Assembly: GCF_002224125.1 (NCBI RefSeq)
Contig: NZ_NCSM01000059.1
Coordinates: forward strand, 1-64,000
Direction: 5' to 3'
DNA: 64,000 nt
From: Streptomyces sp. NBS 14/10
GTDB taxonomy: Bacteria; Actinomycetota; Actinomycetes; Streptomycetales; Streptomycetaceae
Part shown: positions 8,505 through 20,403 of the stretch, piece by piece
Position numbering within the stretch: position 1 is the stretch's first letter
Layout of the letters: every line of letters begins with the position of its first letter
Translations under genes and position numbers: made by a program
The notes under the pieces: model-generated
The model's input: the letters and a program-made list of their open reading frames with translations, nothing else
Told to the model about the DNA's origin: nothing
The model's database searches: none

Positions 8505-9317
8505 ATGGCAGTACCGGCACCGCGCACCAAGCATCTGAACAGGAAGCGGGCGATGGCCGGCCTCCTGGGCGCCGTCGCCCTCACCACGGGCGCCGTCACC
8601 ACCGGTCTGACCCTCCCCGCCGCCTCCGCCGCCACCTGGCCCACGCCCAGCGGCAGCCCCCAGGCGGTCACCAAGACCATCCCGGTCAGCGGGAGCCTGG
8701 ACGGCGGGATGAAGCGCTACTACGGCTCCGGCGACCTGGGCTCCGGTGGCCAGAACGAGGACCAGGACCCGCTCTTCAAGCTCTCCGACGGGGCCACCCT
8801 CAAGAATGTCATCCTCGGCGCCCCGGCCGCCGACGGCGTGCACTGTGAGGGCAGCTGCACCCTGCAGAACGTCTGGTGGGAGGACGTCGGCGAGGACGCC
8901 GCCACCTTCCGGGGCAGCGGCAAGACGTTCAACGTCATCGGCGGCGGCGCGCGCAAGGCCGCGGACAAGATCTTCCAGTTCAACGGCGGCGGCACGCTGA
9001 ACATCTCCAACTTCGCCGGCCAGGACTTCGGAACCTTCGTCCGGTCCTGCGGCAACTGCTCGACGCAGTACAAGCGCACCATCAACGTGAGCAACACGGA
9101 GCTCACCGCGCCCGGCAAGGTCGGCGGCGGGATCAACACCAACTACGGTGACTCCCTCACGCTGCGCTCGATCACCATCGTCGGCGACAGCAGCAAGAAG
9201 ATCGTCCCGTGCCAGAAGTACATCGGGAACAACACGGGCGCCGAGCCGTCGAAGAACGGCAGCGGCCCCGACGGCACGTACTGCAAGTACTCCACCTCGG
9301 ACATCACCTACAGGTGA
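8505..9317 (+). CDS. Secreted pectate lyase (PL3-like)
   Basis: A 270-residue secreted protein. Start is ATG 8505, preceded by GAGGAGAG (8493-8500); an in-frame ATG 27 codons upstream lacks a ribosome binding site. The signal peptide has a basic start and the hydrophobic run GLLGAVALTTGAV, with likely cleavage at ASAA-TW. The mature region matches PL3 pectate lyases: VSGSLDGGMKRYYG, a DQDPLFKLSDGATLKNVILG block, GVHCEGSCTLQNVWWEDVGED, a parallel beta-helix, and paired Cys residues (HCEGSC, RSCGNCS, CQKY, YCKY). It would cleave de-esterified homogalacturonan with calcium. Together with the adjacent rhamnogalacturonan lyase it forms a small pectin-degradation locus. Confidence 0.9.
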   Translation: MAVPAPRTKHLNRKRAMAGLLGAVALTTGAVTTGLTLPAASAATWPTPSGSPQAVTKTIPVSGSLDGGMKRYYGSGDLGSGGQNEDQDPLFKLSDGATLKNVILGAPAADGVHCEGSCTLQNVWWEDVGEDAATFRGSGKTFNVIGGGARKAADKIFQFNGGGTLNISNFAGQDFGTFVRSCGNCSTQYKRTINVSNTELTAPGKVGGGINTNYGDSLTLRSITIVGDSSKKIVPCQKYIGNNTGAEPSKNGSGPDGTYCKYSTSDITYR

Positions 9318-9348
9318 CGCCGGGCCCGGTTGTCGGACACTGGGACCC

Positions 9349-10269
9349 GTGAACACAGACACACCGCCTGCCGAGCTGGGAGACTTTCTGCGCACCCGCC
9401 GCGCCCGTCTGCGGCCCGAGGACGTCGGGCTGGTCTCGTACGGGACCCGCCGCCGGGTGCCCGGGCTGCGCCGCGAGGAGCTGGCGCAGCTGGCCGGGGT
9501 GAGCGTCGCGTACTACACGCGTCTGGAGCAGGGCCAGTCGACGGGCGCGTCGGACGGCGTGCTCGACGCGATCGCCCGGGCGCTGCGGCTGAGCCCCGAC
9601 GAACACGCGCATCTGCGCAATCTGGCCCGCCCGGCGCGGGCCGGGCGGCGTCCGGCGCCGCGCACCGAGACCGCCCGGCCGAGCACCCGGCTGCTGGTCG
9701 AGGCCATGGCCGGGGTGCCCGCGCTCGTGCTGACGGCCCGGTTCGACGTACTGGCCTGGAACCCGCTGGGGCATGCGCTGCTCGCCGGGCATCTGGCCGC
9801 CGACAGCCCGCAGCGCCCCGCGGACCGCCCCAACACCCAGCGGCTGCTCTTCCTGGACCCGCACACCCGCGAGCTCTACCCCAACTGGGAGGACGAGGCG
9901 CCGCGCGCGGTCTCCGCGCTGCGGCTGGCGGCGGGCGAGTACCCCGACGACCGGCGGCTCGCGGAGCTGATCGGCGAGCTGTCCATGAAGAGCGCCGAGT
10001 TCGCGGCGCTGTGGTCGCGCCACCCGGTGCGCAAATGCGCCTTCGGCGTCAAGTCCTTCCACCACCCGCTGGTCGGGCCGATGGAGCTGACCTTCGAGAT
10101 GACGCGGCTGCCGGACTCCTCGGGCCAGTGCCTGATGATGTACGGCGCGGAGCCGGGCTCCTCGTCGGAGGCGGCCCTGCGTCTGCTGGCGGCGGGTGTG
10201 GCGTCGGCGACGGCAGCGGCCGGGGCGTCGGAGGCAGCGGCTGGGGCTCCGGCGACCCCCACCCCGTGA
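9349..10269 (+). CDS. XRE-family regulator with MmyB-like ligand-binding domain
   Basis: A 306-residue cytosolic regulator. Residues 8-85 are a Cro/C1-type helix-turn-helix (LGDFLRTRRARLRPEDVGL, then RRVPGLRREELAQLAGVSVA and YYTRLEQGQ). Residues 105-270 match the MmyB-like ligand-binding domain (LVLTARFDVLAWNPLGHALL, PNWEDEA, LWSRHPVR, FHHPLVGPMELTFE), a PAS-like fold that binds fatty-acid-like ligands in this family. The C-terminus is a dispensable Ala-rich tail. Start at GTG 9349 is 31 bases after the pectate lyase stop; no clear Shine-Dalgarno sequence is present, so the gene may have a leaderless transcript. The target is not evident. Confidence 0.88.
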   Translation: MNTDTPPAELGDFLRTRRARLRPEDVGLVSYGTRRRVPGLRREELAQLAGVSVAYYTRLEQGQSTGASDGVLDAIARALRLSPDEHAHLRNLARPARAGRRPAPRTETARPSTRLLVEAMAGVPALVLTARFDVLAWNPLGHALLAGHLAADSPQRPADRPNTQRLLFLDPHTRELYPNWEDEAPRAVSALRLAAGEYPDDRRLAELIGELSMKSAEFAALWSRHPVRKCAFGVKSFHHPLVGPMELTFEMTRLPDSSGQCLMMYGAEPGSSSEAALRLLAAGVASATAAAGASEAAAGAPATPTP

Positions 10270-10382
10270 CCGATCTGGCCGATTTAACCACCTAAACCAC
10301 CCAAGGCAGTCTTGTCCCGATCCTCCTCCCCACGAGAGGCTGACGCCGTCGCATTGGGGAGGGACGGGGAGGGGATCGATCC

Positions 10383-11594
10383 ATGCCGCATACGAGCGCC
10401 GACCGCCGGCGCCGGGCCTGGGCCGTCGTCGCGGCCATCGCCGCGGCGGTCCTGACGGCCGCGATGCCGTCGGCCGCGGCCGCCAGGGCATCCACGGCAG
10501 CCACGGCGGACGGCAGCTACATCGTCACACTGAGGGAGGGGGCGCAGGGCCTCCGCGCGGACTCCGAGGGGGGCCGGGAGCTCGCCGCACACTACGGGGC
10601 GAGAATCAGCCGTACGTACAGCACGGCGCTGAACGGCTACGCGGTGCGGGCGAACGGGACACAGGCCGAGCGGCTGGCGGCCGACCCGCATATCGCCTCG
10701 GTCGCGCCGGACACCCGGGTCTCACTGCGCACCCGGCAACAGAACAGTCAGCAACACCCCCAGTCATGGGGCCTGGACCGGATCGATCAGCCGGACCGCA
10801 CGCTCGACGCGTCGTACACCTCGCCGCGCAGCGCCGGCCGGGGCACGACGATCTACGTCCTGGACACCGGTGTGCGCACCACACACCGGGACTTCGCCGG
10901 CCGGGCCCGCTCGGGCTGGGACTTCGTGAACAACGACGCGGTCGCCGAGGACGGCAACGGCCATGGCACGCATATCGCGGCCACCGCCGCCGGATCGGCG
11001 TACGGGGTGGCCAAGCAGGCGGACATCGTCGCGGTCAAGGTGCTGGACGATACGGGCCAGGGCACCAGCGCCCAGGTGCTGGCCGGGCTCGACTGGGTGA
11101 TGAAACACGCCCACAGGCCCGCCGTGGTCAATCTGAGCCTGGGCGCCACGCAGGACGCCCCCATCCCCGAGTGGGACGAGGCGGTGCGGTCCGGGATCGC
11201 GTCCGGCCTCACCTTCACGGTGGCGGCGGGCAATCAGAACAGCTCGGCGGGCTCGTACTCCCCCGGCCGGGTGGCGGGCGCCATCACGGTCGGCTCGACG
11301 GGCCCGGACGACCGCCGCTCCGCCTTCTCCAACTGGGGCCCCGCGGTTGACCTGTTCGCGCCCGGGGAGCGGATCGTCTCGGCGTCGAACACGAGCGACA
11401 CGGGGTCGAAGGTCATGTCGGGCACCTCGATGGCCGCCCCGCACGCGGCCGGTGCCGCCGCACTGTATCTCACGGACCATCCACGGGCGACCCCGGCCCA
11501 GGTGAGTGCGGCGCTCACGGCCCACGCCGTCAAGGGCAAGGTGCGGAACGCGGGAACCGGTTCGCCGAACCGCCTCTTACAGGTGGGCAACTGA
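10383..11594 (+). CDS. Secreted subtilisin-like serine protease (S8, proteinase K type)
   Basis: A 403-residue secreted preproprotease. Start ATG 10383 is preceded by GGGGAGGGG. A signal peptide (about residues 1-34) is followed by an I9 inhibitor propeptide (YIVTLREGAQGL ... YGARISRTYSTALNGYAV). The catalytic triad is intact: Asp161 in VLDTGVR, His194 in GNGHGTH, Ser349 in GTSMAAPH; the oxyanion Asn is in VAAGNQNSS. Length fits a prodomain plus catalytic domain without a C-terminal extension. Codon 399 is TTA (11577-11579), the only rare leucine codon I found in this gene, so full-length translation would depend on the bldA tRNA, tying the protease to development. A strong hairpin terminator lies 55 bases downstream. 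Confidence 0.95.
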   Translation: MPHTSADRRRRAWAVVAAIAAAVLTAAMPSAAAARASTAATADGSYIVTLREGAQGLRADSEGGRELAAHYGARISRTYSTALNGYAVRANGTQAERLAADPHIASVAPDTRVSLRTRQQNSQQHPQSWGLDRIDQPDRTLDASYTSPRSAGRGTTIYVLDTGVRTTHRDFAGRARSGWDFVNNDAVAEDGNGHGTHIAATAAGSAYGVAKQADIVAVKVLDDTGQGTSAQVLAGLDWVMKHAHRPAVVNLSLGATQDAPIPEWDEAVRSGIASGLTFTVAAGNQNSSAGSYSPGRVAGAITVGSTGPDDRRSAFSNWGPAVDLFAPGERIVSASNTSDTGSKVMSGTSMAAPHAAGAAALYLTDHPRATPAQVSAALTAHAVKGKVRNAGTGSPNRLLQVGN

Positions 11595-11649
11595 CGGGCA
11601 TATACCTCACACGCAAACCCAAGGGCAGCACCCGGAAAGGCAAACCATC

Positions 11650-11688
11650 GGCCCCGTACGGTTCGTGTTTCACGGACCGTACGGGGCC
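11650..11688. terminator. Hairpin terminator after the S8 protease gene
   Basis: Perfect 13-base arms GGCCCCGTACGGT (11650-11662) and ACCGTACGGGGCC (11676-11688). The loop itself contains CGTG-TTT-CACG, so the stem can extend to about 18 pairs with a T-G step. There is no strong T-run, as is common for Streptomyces terminators. It closes the protease unit and separates it from glgE. Confidence 0.75.
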
Positions 11689-11818
11689 GAGCGCGTTACG
11701 CACGGGAAGTTAACGGGAACCCGGATTGTCCCCCCGCGCCGCGGGGGAAGGCTTTCCGAACACGCCCCCCATGGCCGACCCCATCCGCCCACCAGAGTGA
11801 ACGCGGACAGGAGCTGTC

Positions 11819-13899
11819 ATGCCCGCAACCCGCCGCAAGGCGGCACAACCGATACAAAGGACAAAAGCCGCCAAAGAATATACGCCCGCAACGCCGTCAG
11901 GTGATCCTATGATCGGTCGCATCCCCGTCCTGGACATCCGCCCGCTCATCGACTGCGGCCGTCGCCCCGCGAAGGCGGTGGTGGGCGAGAGTTTCGAAGT
12001 GAGCGCCACCGTGTTCCGGGAGGGCCACGACGCGGTCAGGGCCAATGTGGTCCTGCGCGATCCGGCAGGCCGCTCGGGACCTTGGACACCGATGCACGAA
12101 CTCGCCCCGGGCACCGACCGCTGGGGCGCCGAGGTCACCCCGAGCGCACAGGGCCGCTGGTCGTACACGGTCGAGGCGTGGAGCGACCCGATCACCACCT
12201 GGCGGCACCACGCCACCATCAAGATCCCCGCGGGGATCGACACCGATCTGGTCCTGGAGGAGGGCGCGCGGCTGCATGAGAGAGCGGCGGCGGGTGTGCC
12301 CAAGAACGACGGCCGGGAGGCGGTGTTGCGGGCCGTCGACGGGCTGCGCGACGAGCGGCGCCCGGTCGCCGACCGGCTCGCCGCCGCCCTCGCCCCCGAT
12401 GTCACCGATGTCCTCGGCCGCCACCCGCTGCGCGAACTGGTCACCGCCTCCCGCTCGATGCCCCTCCTGGTCGAGCGGGAGCGCGCGCTGTTCGGGTCCT
12501 GGTACGAGCTGTTCCCGCGCTCGGAGGGCGCCAGGGTCGCCGAGGACCGGCGGCCGCTGAGCGGTACGCTGCGCACCGCCGCCGAGCGGCTGCCCGCCAT
12601 CGCCGCCGCGGGTTTCGACGTGGTCTACCTCCCGCCGATCCACCCCATCGGCACCTCGTACCGCAAGGGCCCCAACAACGCGCTCTCGGCGGGCCCGTAC
12701 GACGTCGGCTCCCCCTGGGCGATCGGCTCCGCCGCCGGCGGCCACGACGCGATCCACCCCGACCTCGGTACCCTCGACGACTTCGGCCACTTCGTGGAGC
12801 GCGCCCGCGAGCTGCGCATGGAGGTCGCGCTCGACTTCGCCCTGCAGTGCTCGCCCGACCACCCCTGGGTGGACAAGCACCCGGAGTGGTTCCACCGGCG
12901 CGCCGACGGCACCATCGCGTACGCCGAGAACCCGCCCAAGAAGTACCAGGACATCTACCCGATCGCGTTCGATACCGACTTCACGGGGCTGGTCCGCGAG
13001 ACCGAGCGGGTGCTGCGCTTCTGGATGTCCCACGGGGTGCGGATCTTCCGGGTGGACAATCCGCACACCAAGCCGGTGGTCTTCTGGGAGAAGGTGATCG
13101 GCGACATCAACCGGACCGACCCCGATGTCATCTTCCTCGCCGAGGCGTTCACCCGGCCGGCCATGATGCACACCCTCGGCGCCATCGGCTTCCAGCAGTC
13201 GTACACGTACTTCACCTGGCGGAACACCAAACAGGAGCTCACCGACTACCTCACCGAGCTCTCCGGGGACGCGGCCGGATACATGCGGCCCAACCTGTTC
13301 GTGAACACCCCGGACATCCTGCACGCCCACCTCCAGGAAGGCGGTCGCCCCGCCTTCGAGGCGCGGGCCGTGCTGGCCGCCACGCTGTCCCCCACCTGGG
13401 GCGTCTACGCGGGCTACGAGCTGTGCGAGAACACCCCGCTGCGGCCCGGCAGCGAGGAGTACCTGGACTCCGAGAAGTACCAGCTGCGGCCGCGCGACTG
13501 GGAGGCCGCCGAGCGCGCGGGACGTACCATCACACCGCTGCTCAGCTGTCTGAACCGGCTGCGCCGCCGCCACCCCGCGCTGCGGCAACTGCGCAATCTG
13601 CGATTCCACCACGCCGACAACGACTCTGTCATCGCCTACTCGAAGCGAACGGGCGATTCGTGCGTGCTCACGGTCGTCAACCTGGACCCCCACCACACCC
13701 AGGAGGCGACGGTCTCGTTGAACATGCCGGAACTCGGCCTCGACTGGCATGAGTCCGCCCCGGTGCGCGACGAGCTCACCGGCGAGACCTATCACTGGGG
13801 CAGGGACAACTATGTGCGCCTGGAGCCGGGCCGCCCGATGGCTCCCGCGCATGTGCTGTCCGTGCGACCGTCCTCACCGATCGGAGGGTCACCCACATC

Positions 13900-13903
<4 letters not shown>
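11819..13903 (+). CDS. glgE: Maltosyltransferase GlgE (alpha-1,4-glucan:maltose-1-phosphate)
   Basis: A 694-residue GH13_3 enzyme that transfers maltose from alpha-maltose 1-phosphate to the non-reducing end of alpha-1,4-glucan, releasing phosphate. The N-terminal beta-sandwich opens with [21 protein letters not shown]; the barrel follows with [18 protein letters not shown]. The nucleophile is Asp413 ([10 protein letters not shown]) and the acid/base Glu442 (FLAEAFTRP); both are offset by 19 from the S. coelicolor residues as I recall them, so the N-terminus is about 19 residues longer. AGGAG at 11809-11813 supports ATG 11819 over the in-frame ATG at 11909. The stop overlaps the treS start by four bases (ATGA), so the two are translationally coupled. 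Confidence 0.97.
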
Positions 13904-15636
<1,733 letters not shown>

Positions 15637-15658
15637 CGTGCACGCTTGCCGTTCTCGT

Positions 15659-15694
15659 CCGTACGCGTCCGCCTCGGGCGCGTACGGGCGTTTT
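15659..15694 (+). terminator. Rho-independent terminator after treS
   Basis: Perfect inverted repeat CCGTACGCG (15659-15667) and CGCGTACGG (15679-15687) with an 11-base loop, followed after GCG by TTTT (15691-15694). It would end the glgE-treS transcript. The 200 bases to pep2 must then hold a separate promoter, or transcription reads through. Confidence 0.65.
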
Positions 15695-15891
15695 CGGCCC
15701 CACATCATGGGCAGCCTCCCTACTACCACGCGGGCGGAGCAGATCGCGCACTCCGTACTGCGCCGTACCGCTCTGTAATCGCCGTACGGACGATCCTCGC
15801 CCGACACGTCCCGCACCGTCGCACAGTCAATGCCGCAATCCGGGACACTTTGCCCTGATATGTCGTGTGCCCGGGGAAAGGACGCGACGCC

Positions 15892-17439
15892 ATGCCGGAA
15901 GCTTCATTCTCCCGGGGGGCCTCCCCGGGCGCACAGCAGCCGCCGACCGCCGTACCGCGGGCCGACCCCCCGCCGGCCCCCACCCCTGCCAGTCGCCCCG
16001 CCGCGGCCGCGGGCCCCGCCGGGCTGCTCGCCTCCCTCGCCCCGCTGCTCTCGGAATGGCTGCCCCGGCAGCGCTGGTTCGCGGGCAAGGGCCGTCCGGT
16101 CACCGGCTTCGCCCTGGTCTGCGCGACCGAGCTGCTGCCGTGCGCGGCCGGCGGCAGCACGCCGGGCCTGCTGCATCTGCTCGTCCGCGCCCAGCAGCCC
16201 GAGCCGCCCGGCCACCGGCACGGCTCCGGCTGCGGACACCGGCGCGGCGCGGCGGCCACCGACTGCTACCAGATCCTCCTCGGCGTGCGCGCCACCCTCC
16301 CGCCCCATCTCGCCCCCGCCCTCATCGGCCACCCCAGCGGCGGGCCGTTGCACGGCCGGACCGTCTACGAGGCCCTGCTCGACCCCCGCCTCGCCACGCT
16401 CCTCCTCGAACGGCTGCGGATGCCTGGCACCCTCGGCCCGCTGCGCTTTCTGCGCGAGCCGTCCGCGGACATCCCCTCGGGGCTCGCTCCCCGGCTGGCG
16501 AACGTCGAGCAGTCCAACTCCTCGGTGATCTATGGAGATACGTTTATCCTCAAGCTCTTCCGCCGAGTGAGCCCCGGCACCAACCCCGACCTCGAACTGC
16601 CCCTGGCCCTCGCCCGCACGGGCTGCACCCGGGTGCCCGCCCCGGCCGCCTGGTTCGAGGCCGCCCCGCTCGGCGAGGGGACGGGCCCGCGCGCCGATCC
16701 CTGCACCCTCGGTGTGCTCCAGCCCTACCTCGCCGGCTCCACCGACGGCTGGCAGCTCGCGCTCGACGCGGTCGCCGCCCGGGGCGACTTCACCGCCGCC
16801 GCCCACGCCCTCGGCCAGGCCACCGCCGAGGTCCATCTGGCGATGGCCCGCGCGCTGCCCACCTCCCATCTGCGCCGCCCGCAGATCGAACACCTCGCCG
16901 CCACCATGTCCGAGCGCCTGGACTCGGCCGCCGCGGCCGTACCCGCCCTCCACCCGTACCGCGCCGCGCTGCACTCCGCGTACGAGGACCTGGCCGCGCT
17001 CGGCCGCGCCGGGCGCACCTGGACGGCCCAGCGCATCCACGGCGATCTGCACCTGGGCCAGGTGCTGCGGCGGACGGTCGAGGGCGGGGCGCACTGGTCC
17101 CTCATCGACTTCGAGGGCGAGCCCTCGCGCCCGCTCGACGAGCGCCGCCGTCCGCAGCCGGCGGTGCGCGATATCGCGGGCATGCTCCGCTCGTTCGACT
17201 ACGCGGCGGCCGTGGGCGGCCACGACAGCCCGCAGGACTGGGCCTGCCGCTCCCGGGCCGCGTACTGCGCGGGCTACGCGGAGGCATCCGGGAGCGACCC
17301 GCGCGACGACCCGGAGCTGCTGCGGGCCCACGAGACCGACAAGGCGGTGTACGAGGTGGTGTACGAGGCCCGCCACCGCCCCGAGTGGCTGCCCGTTCCG
17401 ATGTCGGCCATCCGCCGCCTGGCCGCGACCCGCACCTGA
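15892..17439 (+). CDS. pep2: Maltokinase Pep2 (Mak)
   Basis: A 515-residue ATP-dependent kinase that phosphorylates maltose to maltose 1-phosphate, the GlgE donor. The fold is that of aminoglycoside-phosphotransferase-like kinases: an N-terminal region [18 protein letters not shown], a nucleotide-binding segment [20 protein letters not shown], catalytic loop [11 protein letters not shown] with Asp385, and the metal-binding [14 protein letters not shown] with Asp406. The first 50 residues are a Pro/Ala-rich extension without known role. ATG 15892 is preceded by AAAGGA (15877-15882). The gene is separated from treS by 255 bases containing a terminator, and glgB begins 34 bases downstream, so pep2-glgB is probably one unit. 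Confidence 0.95.
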   Translation: MPEASFSRGASPGAQQPPTAVPRADPPPAPTPASRPAAAAGPAGLLASLAPLLSEWLPRQRWFAGKGRPVTGFALVCATELLPCAAGGSTPGLLHLLVRAQQPEPPGHRHGSGCGHRRGAAATDCYQILLGVRATLPPHLAPALIGHPSGGPLHGRTVYEALLDPRLATLLLERLRMPGTLGPLRFLREPSADIPSGLAPRLANVEQSNSSVIYGDTFILKLFRRVSPGTNPDLELPLALARTGCTRVPAPAAWFEAAPLGEGTGPRADPCTLGVLQPYLAGSTDGWQLALDAVAARGDFTAAAHALGQATAEVHLAMARALPTSHLRRPQIEHLAATMSERLDSAAAAVPALHPYRAALHSAYEDLAALGRAGRTWTAQRIHGDLHLGQVLRRTVEGGAHWSLIDFEGEPSRPLDERRRPQPAVRDIAGMLRSFDYAAAVGGHDSPQDWACRSRAAYCAGYAEASGSDPRDDPELLRAHETDKAVYEVVYEARHRPEWLPVPMSAIRRLAATRT

Positions 17440-17473
17440 TACGACGCACCCAGCCCCCTGGGAGGACACCCCC

Positions 17474-20272
17474 GTGACCGCACGTCCGCCGTCCGACCGG
17501 CCACCGCACGACCCGGCGCCGCATGACCCGAAGCCGCACGACCTGCGGCCGAATGACCCGCCTTCGCATGGCCCGGAACCGCATGACCCGCCTCCGTCCG
17601 GCCGGTCCCCGCACGACCCGACTCCGCACGACCCACCGCCGCATGGCCTGCGGCCGCATGACCCGCCTCCGTCCGGCCCACCCCCGCACGACCCGACTCC
17701 GCAGGACTCGCCTCCATCCGGCCTACCCTCGTCCGGCCGGCCCTCGTCCGGCCGGTCTCCGCATGACCCGCCGCTGTCCGACACACCTCCGTCCGGCCCG
17801 CCCTCGCCCGTGCCGGCCACCTTCCGCCCGGACCCCGACCGGCCCGCCGCCCACCGGGCCGCCGCGCACGGCCCCGGAGACGGCCCCATGTCCCGCTCCT
17901 CGTACACCGCACCGCCCACCCCGCGGGCCCCCAGGCCGAGCCACAGCCCCAGCGTCGGCCCGAGCGCCGGCCCGAACCCCGCCCCCACCGACCCACCGCG
18001 CGCCGAGGCCACCCCCCGTCCCGAGGCCGCGCCGCCCGGTGGCGGGGGTGTGCGCGCCGCGGCGCCGCTCGGGGACACCGACCGGGAGCGGCTGCTCTCC
18101 GGCTCCCACCACGACCCGCACGCCCTCCTCGGCGCCCACCCCGTGCGCGGCGGAATCCTCTTCCGCGCGCTGCGCCCGTACGCCCGTTCCGTGGCCGTCA
18201 CGGCCACCGGGCTGCGCGCGCAGTTGCGCCCCGAGGGGGACGGGCTGTTCTCCGGGGTGCTCCCGCTCCGGGAGATCCCCGACTACCGGCTGCTGGTCGA
18301 CTACGAGAACGGGGAGTACCAGAACGGGGGGTACGGCAGCGGCGCGGCCCCGCACCACGACCCGTACCGCTTCCTCCCCGCCCTCGGCGAACTGGATCTG
18401 CACCTGATCGGCGAGGGCCGCCACGAGGAGCTGTGGCGCGCGCTGGGCGCGCATCCGATGGCGCACCAGGGCGTGGCCGGGACGCGGTTCACGGTGTGGG
18501 CGCCGGACGCCCGAGGCGTACGCGTGGCGGGGGACTTCAACTACTGGGACGGTACGGCCTGCCCGATGCGCTCGCTGGGCGGCAGCGGCGTATGGGAGCT
18601 GTTCCTGCCCGGCGTGGGCGAGGGCGCGGTGTACAAGTTCGACATCACCCGCCCGGACGGCAGCCACACCCTGCGCGCCGACCCGATGGCGCGCCGCACC
18701 GAGTGTCCGCCCGCCACCGCCTCGATCGTGCACACCTCGCACCACGAGTGGCGCGACGCTGCGTGGCTGGCCCGCCGGGCGGGGCAGCGGGTGCACGAGT
18801 CGCCGTTCTCGGTGTACGAGGTGCATCTGCCGTCCTGGCGCCCCGGCCTGACCTACCGCCAGCTGGCCGAGCAGCTTCCCGCGTACGTCAAGGACCTCGG
18901 CTTCACCCATGTCGAGCTGATGCCGGTGGCCGAGCACCCCTTCGGCGGCTCTTGGGGCTACCAGGTCACCGGCTTCTACGCGCCCACCGCCCGCCTCGGC
19001 TCCCCTGACGACTTCAAGTATCTGGTCGACGCCCTGCACCAGGCGGGCATCGGGGTGCTGGTGGACTGGGTGCCCGCGCACTTCCCGCGGGACGAGTGGG
19101 CGCTGGCCGAGTTCGACGGCAGACCGCTGTACGAACCCGCCGACCCGGCCCGGGCCGCGCATCCGGACTGGGGCACGCTGGAGTTCGACTACGGCCGCAC
19201 GGAGGTGCGCAACTTCCTGGTGGCGAACGCCGTGTACTGGTGCGAGGAGTTCCATGTGGACGGCCTGCGGGTGGACGCCGTGGCCTCCATGCTCTACCTC
19301 GACTACTCCCGCGAGCCGGGCCAGTGGACGCCCAATGCCCACGGCGGCCGGGAGAACCTGGACGCCGTCGCGTTTCTGCAGGAGATGAACGCGACCGTCT
19401 ACCGCCGCTGCCCCGGCGCGCTGACCATCGCCGAGGAGTCCACCGCCTGGGACGGCGTCACCCGCGCCACCCACCATGCGGGCCCCAGCGGCTTCGGCGG
19501 CCTCGGCTTCGGGCTGAAGTGGAACATGGGGTGGATGCACGATTCGCTGGGCTACATCGGCCATGAGCCGGTGCACCGCAAGTACCACCACCATGAGATG
19601 ACCTTCTCGATGGTGTACGCGTACAGCGAGAACTATGTGCTGCCCATCTCCCATGACGAGGTGGTGCACGGCAAGCGGTCGCTGGTGTCGAAGATGCCCG
19701 GCGACTGGTGGCAGCGGCGCGCCGACCACCGCGCGTACCTGGGCTTCATGTGGGCACACCCGGGCAAGCAACTCCTCTTCATGGGCCAGGAGTTCGCCCA
19801 GGGCGCCGAGTGGTCGGAGAGCCACGGCCCGGACTGGTGGCTGCTCGACCCCTCGTACTCCGCCGAGCCCGACCACCGCGGCGTACGGGACCTGGTCCGC
19901 GAGCTGAACCAGGTGTACCTGGCCACGCCCGCGCTGTGGCAGCGGGACACCGACCCGGAGGGGTTCGCCTGGGTCGAGGGCGACGCGCGCGAGGACAACG
20001 TCTTCGCCTTCCTCCGCTTCGCCGCGGACGGCTCTCCGCTGCTGGCCATCAGCAACTTCTCGCCCGTCGTACGCGATGACTACCGCATCGGCGTCCCGGA
20101 CCACGTCCCGCTGTGGCGCGAGGTGCTGAACACCGATGACGGCCGCTACGGCGGCAGCGGCGTCCGCAACCCGGAACCGCTCAAGGCCGAACCCACCTCC
20201 TGGCACGGACGGCCCGCGAGCATCCTGCCGGTGCTGCCACCGCTGGCCACGATCTGGCTGGCGCCGGCCTGA
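17474..20272 (+). CDS. glgB: 1,4-alpha-glucan branching enzyme GlgB with long N-terminal repeat extension
   Basis: A 932-residue branching enzyme, about 200 longer than the usual 730. It introduces alpha-1,6 branches into the glucan made by GlgE. Start GTG 17474 has GGGAGG at 17460-17465. Residues 1-110 are a low-complexity segment with the recurrent tripeptide His-Asp-Pro and Pro-Ser-Gly; 110-195 are Pro/Ser/Ala-rich. Then come the N1 domain ([16 protein letters not shown]), the CBM48 domain ([20 protein letters not shown]), and the GH13_9 barrel with Asp601 ([10 protein letters not shown]), Glu654 (IAEESTAW) and Asp728 ([12 protein letters not shown]). All catalytic residues are present. 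It is the last gene of the alpha-glucan locus; glycogen phosphorylase is not in the window. Confidence 0.96.
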   Translation: MTARPPSDRPPHDPAPHDPKPHDLRPNDPPSHGPEPHDPPPSGRSPHDPTPHDPPPHGLRPHDPPPSGPPPHDPTPQDSPPSGLPSSGRPSSGRSPHDPPLSDTPPSGPPSPVPATFRPDPDRPAAHRAAAHGPGDGPMSRSSYTAPPTPRAPRPSHSPSVGPSAGPNPAPTDPPRAEATPRPEAAPPGGGGVRAAAPLGDTDRERLLSGSHHDPHALLGAHPVRGGILFRALRPYARSVAVTATGLRAQLRPEGDGLFSGVLPLREIPDYRLLVDYENGEYQNGGYGSGAAPHHDPYRFLPALGELDLHLIGEGRHEELWRALGAHPMAHQGVAGTRFTVWAPDARGVRVAGDFNYWDGTACPMRSLGGSGVWELFLPGVGEGAVYKFDITRPDGSHTLRADPMARRTECPPATASIVHTSHHEWRDAAWLARRAGQRVHESPFSVYEVHLPSWRPGLTYRQLAEQLPAYVKDLGFTHVELMPVAEHPFGGSWGYQVTGFYAPTARLGSPDDFKYLVDALHQAGIGVLVDWVPAHFPRDEWALAEFDGRPLYEPADPARAAHPDWGTLEFDYGRTEVRNFLVANAVYWCEEFHVDGLRVDAVASMLYLDYSREPGQWTPNAHGGRENLDAVAFLQEMNATVYRRCPGALTIAEESTAWDGVTRATHHAGPSGFGGLGFGLKWNMGWMHDSLGYIGHEPVHRKYHHHEMTFSMVYAYSENYVLPISHDEVVHGKRSLVSKMPGDWWQRRADHRAYLGFMWAHPGKQLLFMGQEFAQGAEWSESHGPDWWLLDPSYSAEPDHRGVRDLVRELNQVYLATPALWQRDTDPEGFAWVEGDAREDNVFAFLRFAADGSPLLAISNFSPVVRDDYRIGVPDHVPLWREVLNTDDGRYGGSGVRNPEPLKAEPTSWHGRPASILPVLPPLATIWLAPA
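17500..17815 (+). repeat. Degenerate tandem repeats coding His-Asp-Pro/Pro-Ser-Gly in glgB
   Basis: About 25 degenerate units of roughly 12 bases of the type CCGCATGACCCG or CCTCCGTCCGGC follow one another in the glgB frame, giving repeated P-H-D-P and P-P-S-G. The near-identical DNA units show expansion by slippage or unequal crossing-over rather than simple compositional bias. All units keep the reading frame. Confidence 0.8.
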
Positions 20273-20357
20273 CGGTACGTACGCGCGTCAGGAACCCCGC
20301 CGGCAAACCAACACGCACGAGCCATTGACGCCCTTCCCGTGTGCGCCTACATAAACG

Positions 20358-20371
20358 TGAGAGCGCTCTCA
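20358..20371. promoter_or_regulatory. LacI/GalR-type operator of the GH16 gene
   Basis: Perfect 14-base palindrome TGAGAGCGCTCTCA, 33 bases upstream of the glucanase start. It closely resembles the operator of the cellobiose repressor CebR (TGGGAGCGCTCCCA), differing at one base in each arm, and so is probably bound by a LacI-family repressor that responds to a beta-glucan oligosaccharide. No LacI gene is in the window. Confidence 0.75.
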
Positions 20372-20403
20372 CACCCCCACACACCTCCTGGAGGTCGTCC
20401 CCC

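Noticed and set aside
11897..13852. A 651-codon reverse frame opposite glgE
   Set aside because: Shadow of the glgE codons; no recognisable protein features.
16712..17473. An upstream extension of glgB through pep2
   Set aside because: It overlaps pep2 in another frame; the ribosome binding site at 17460-17465 fits GTG 17474.
17474..17815. A separate secreted or metal-binding protein encoded by the HDP repeat
   Set aside because: The repeat is in frame with glgB, with no stop or second start between.
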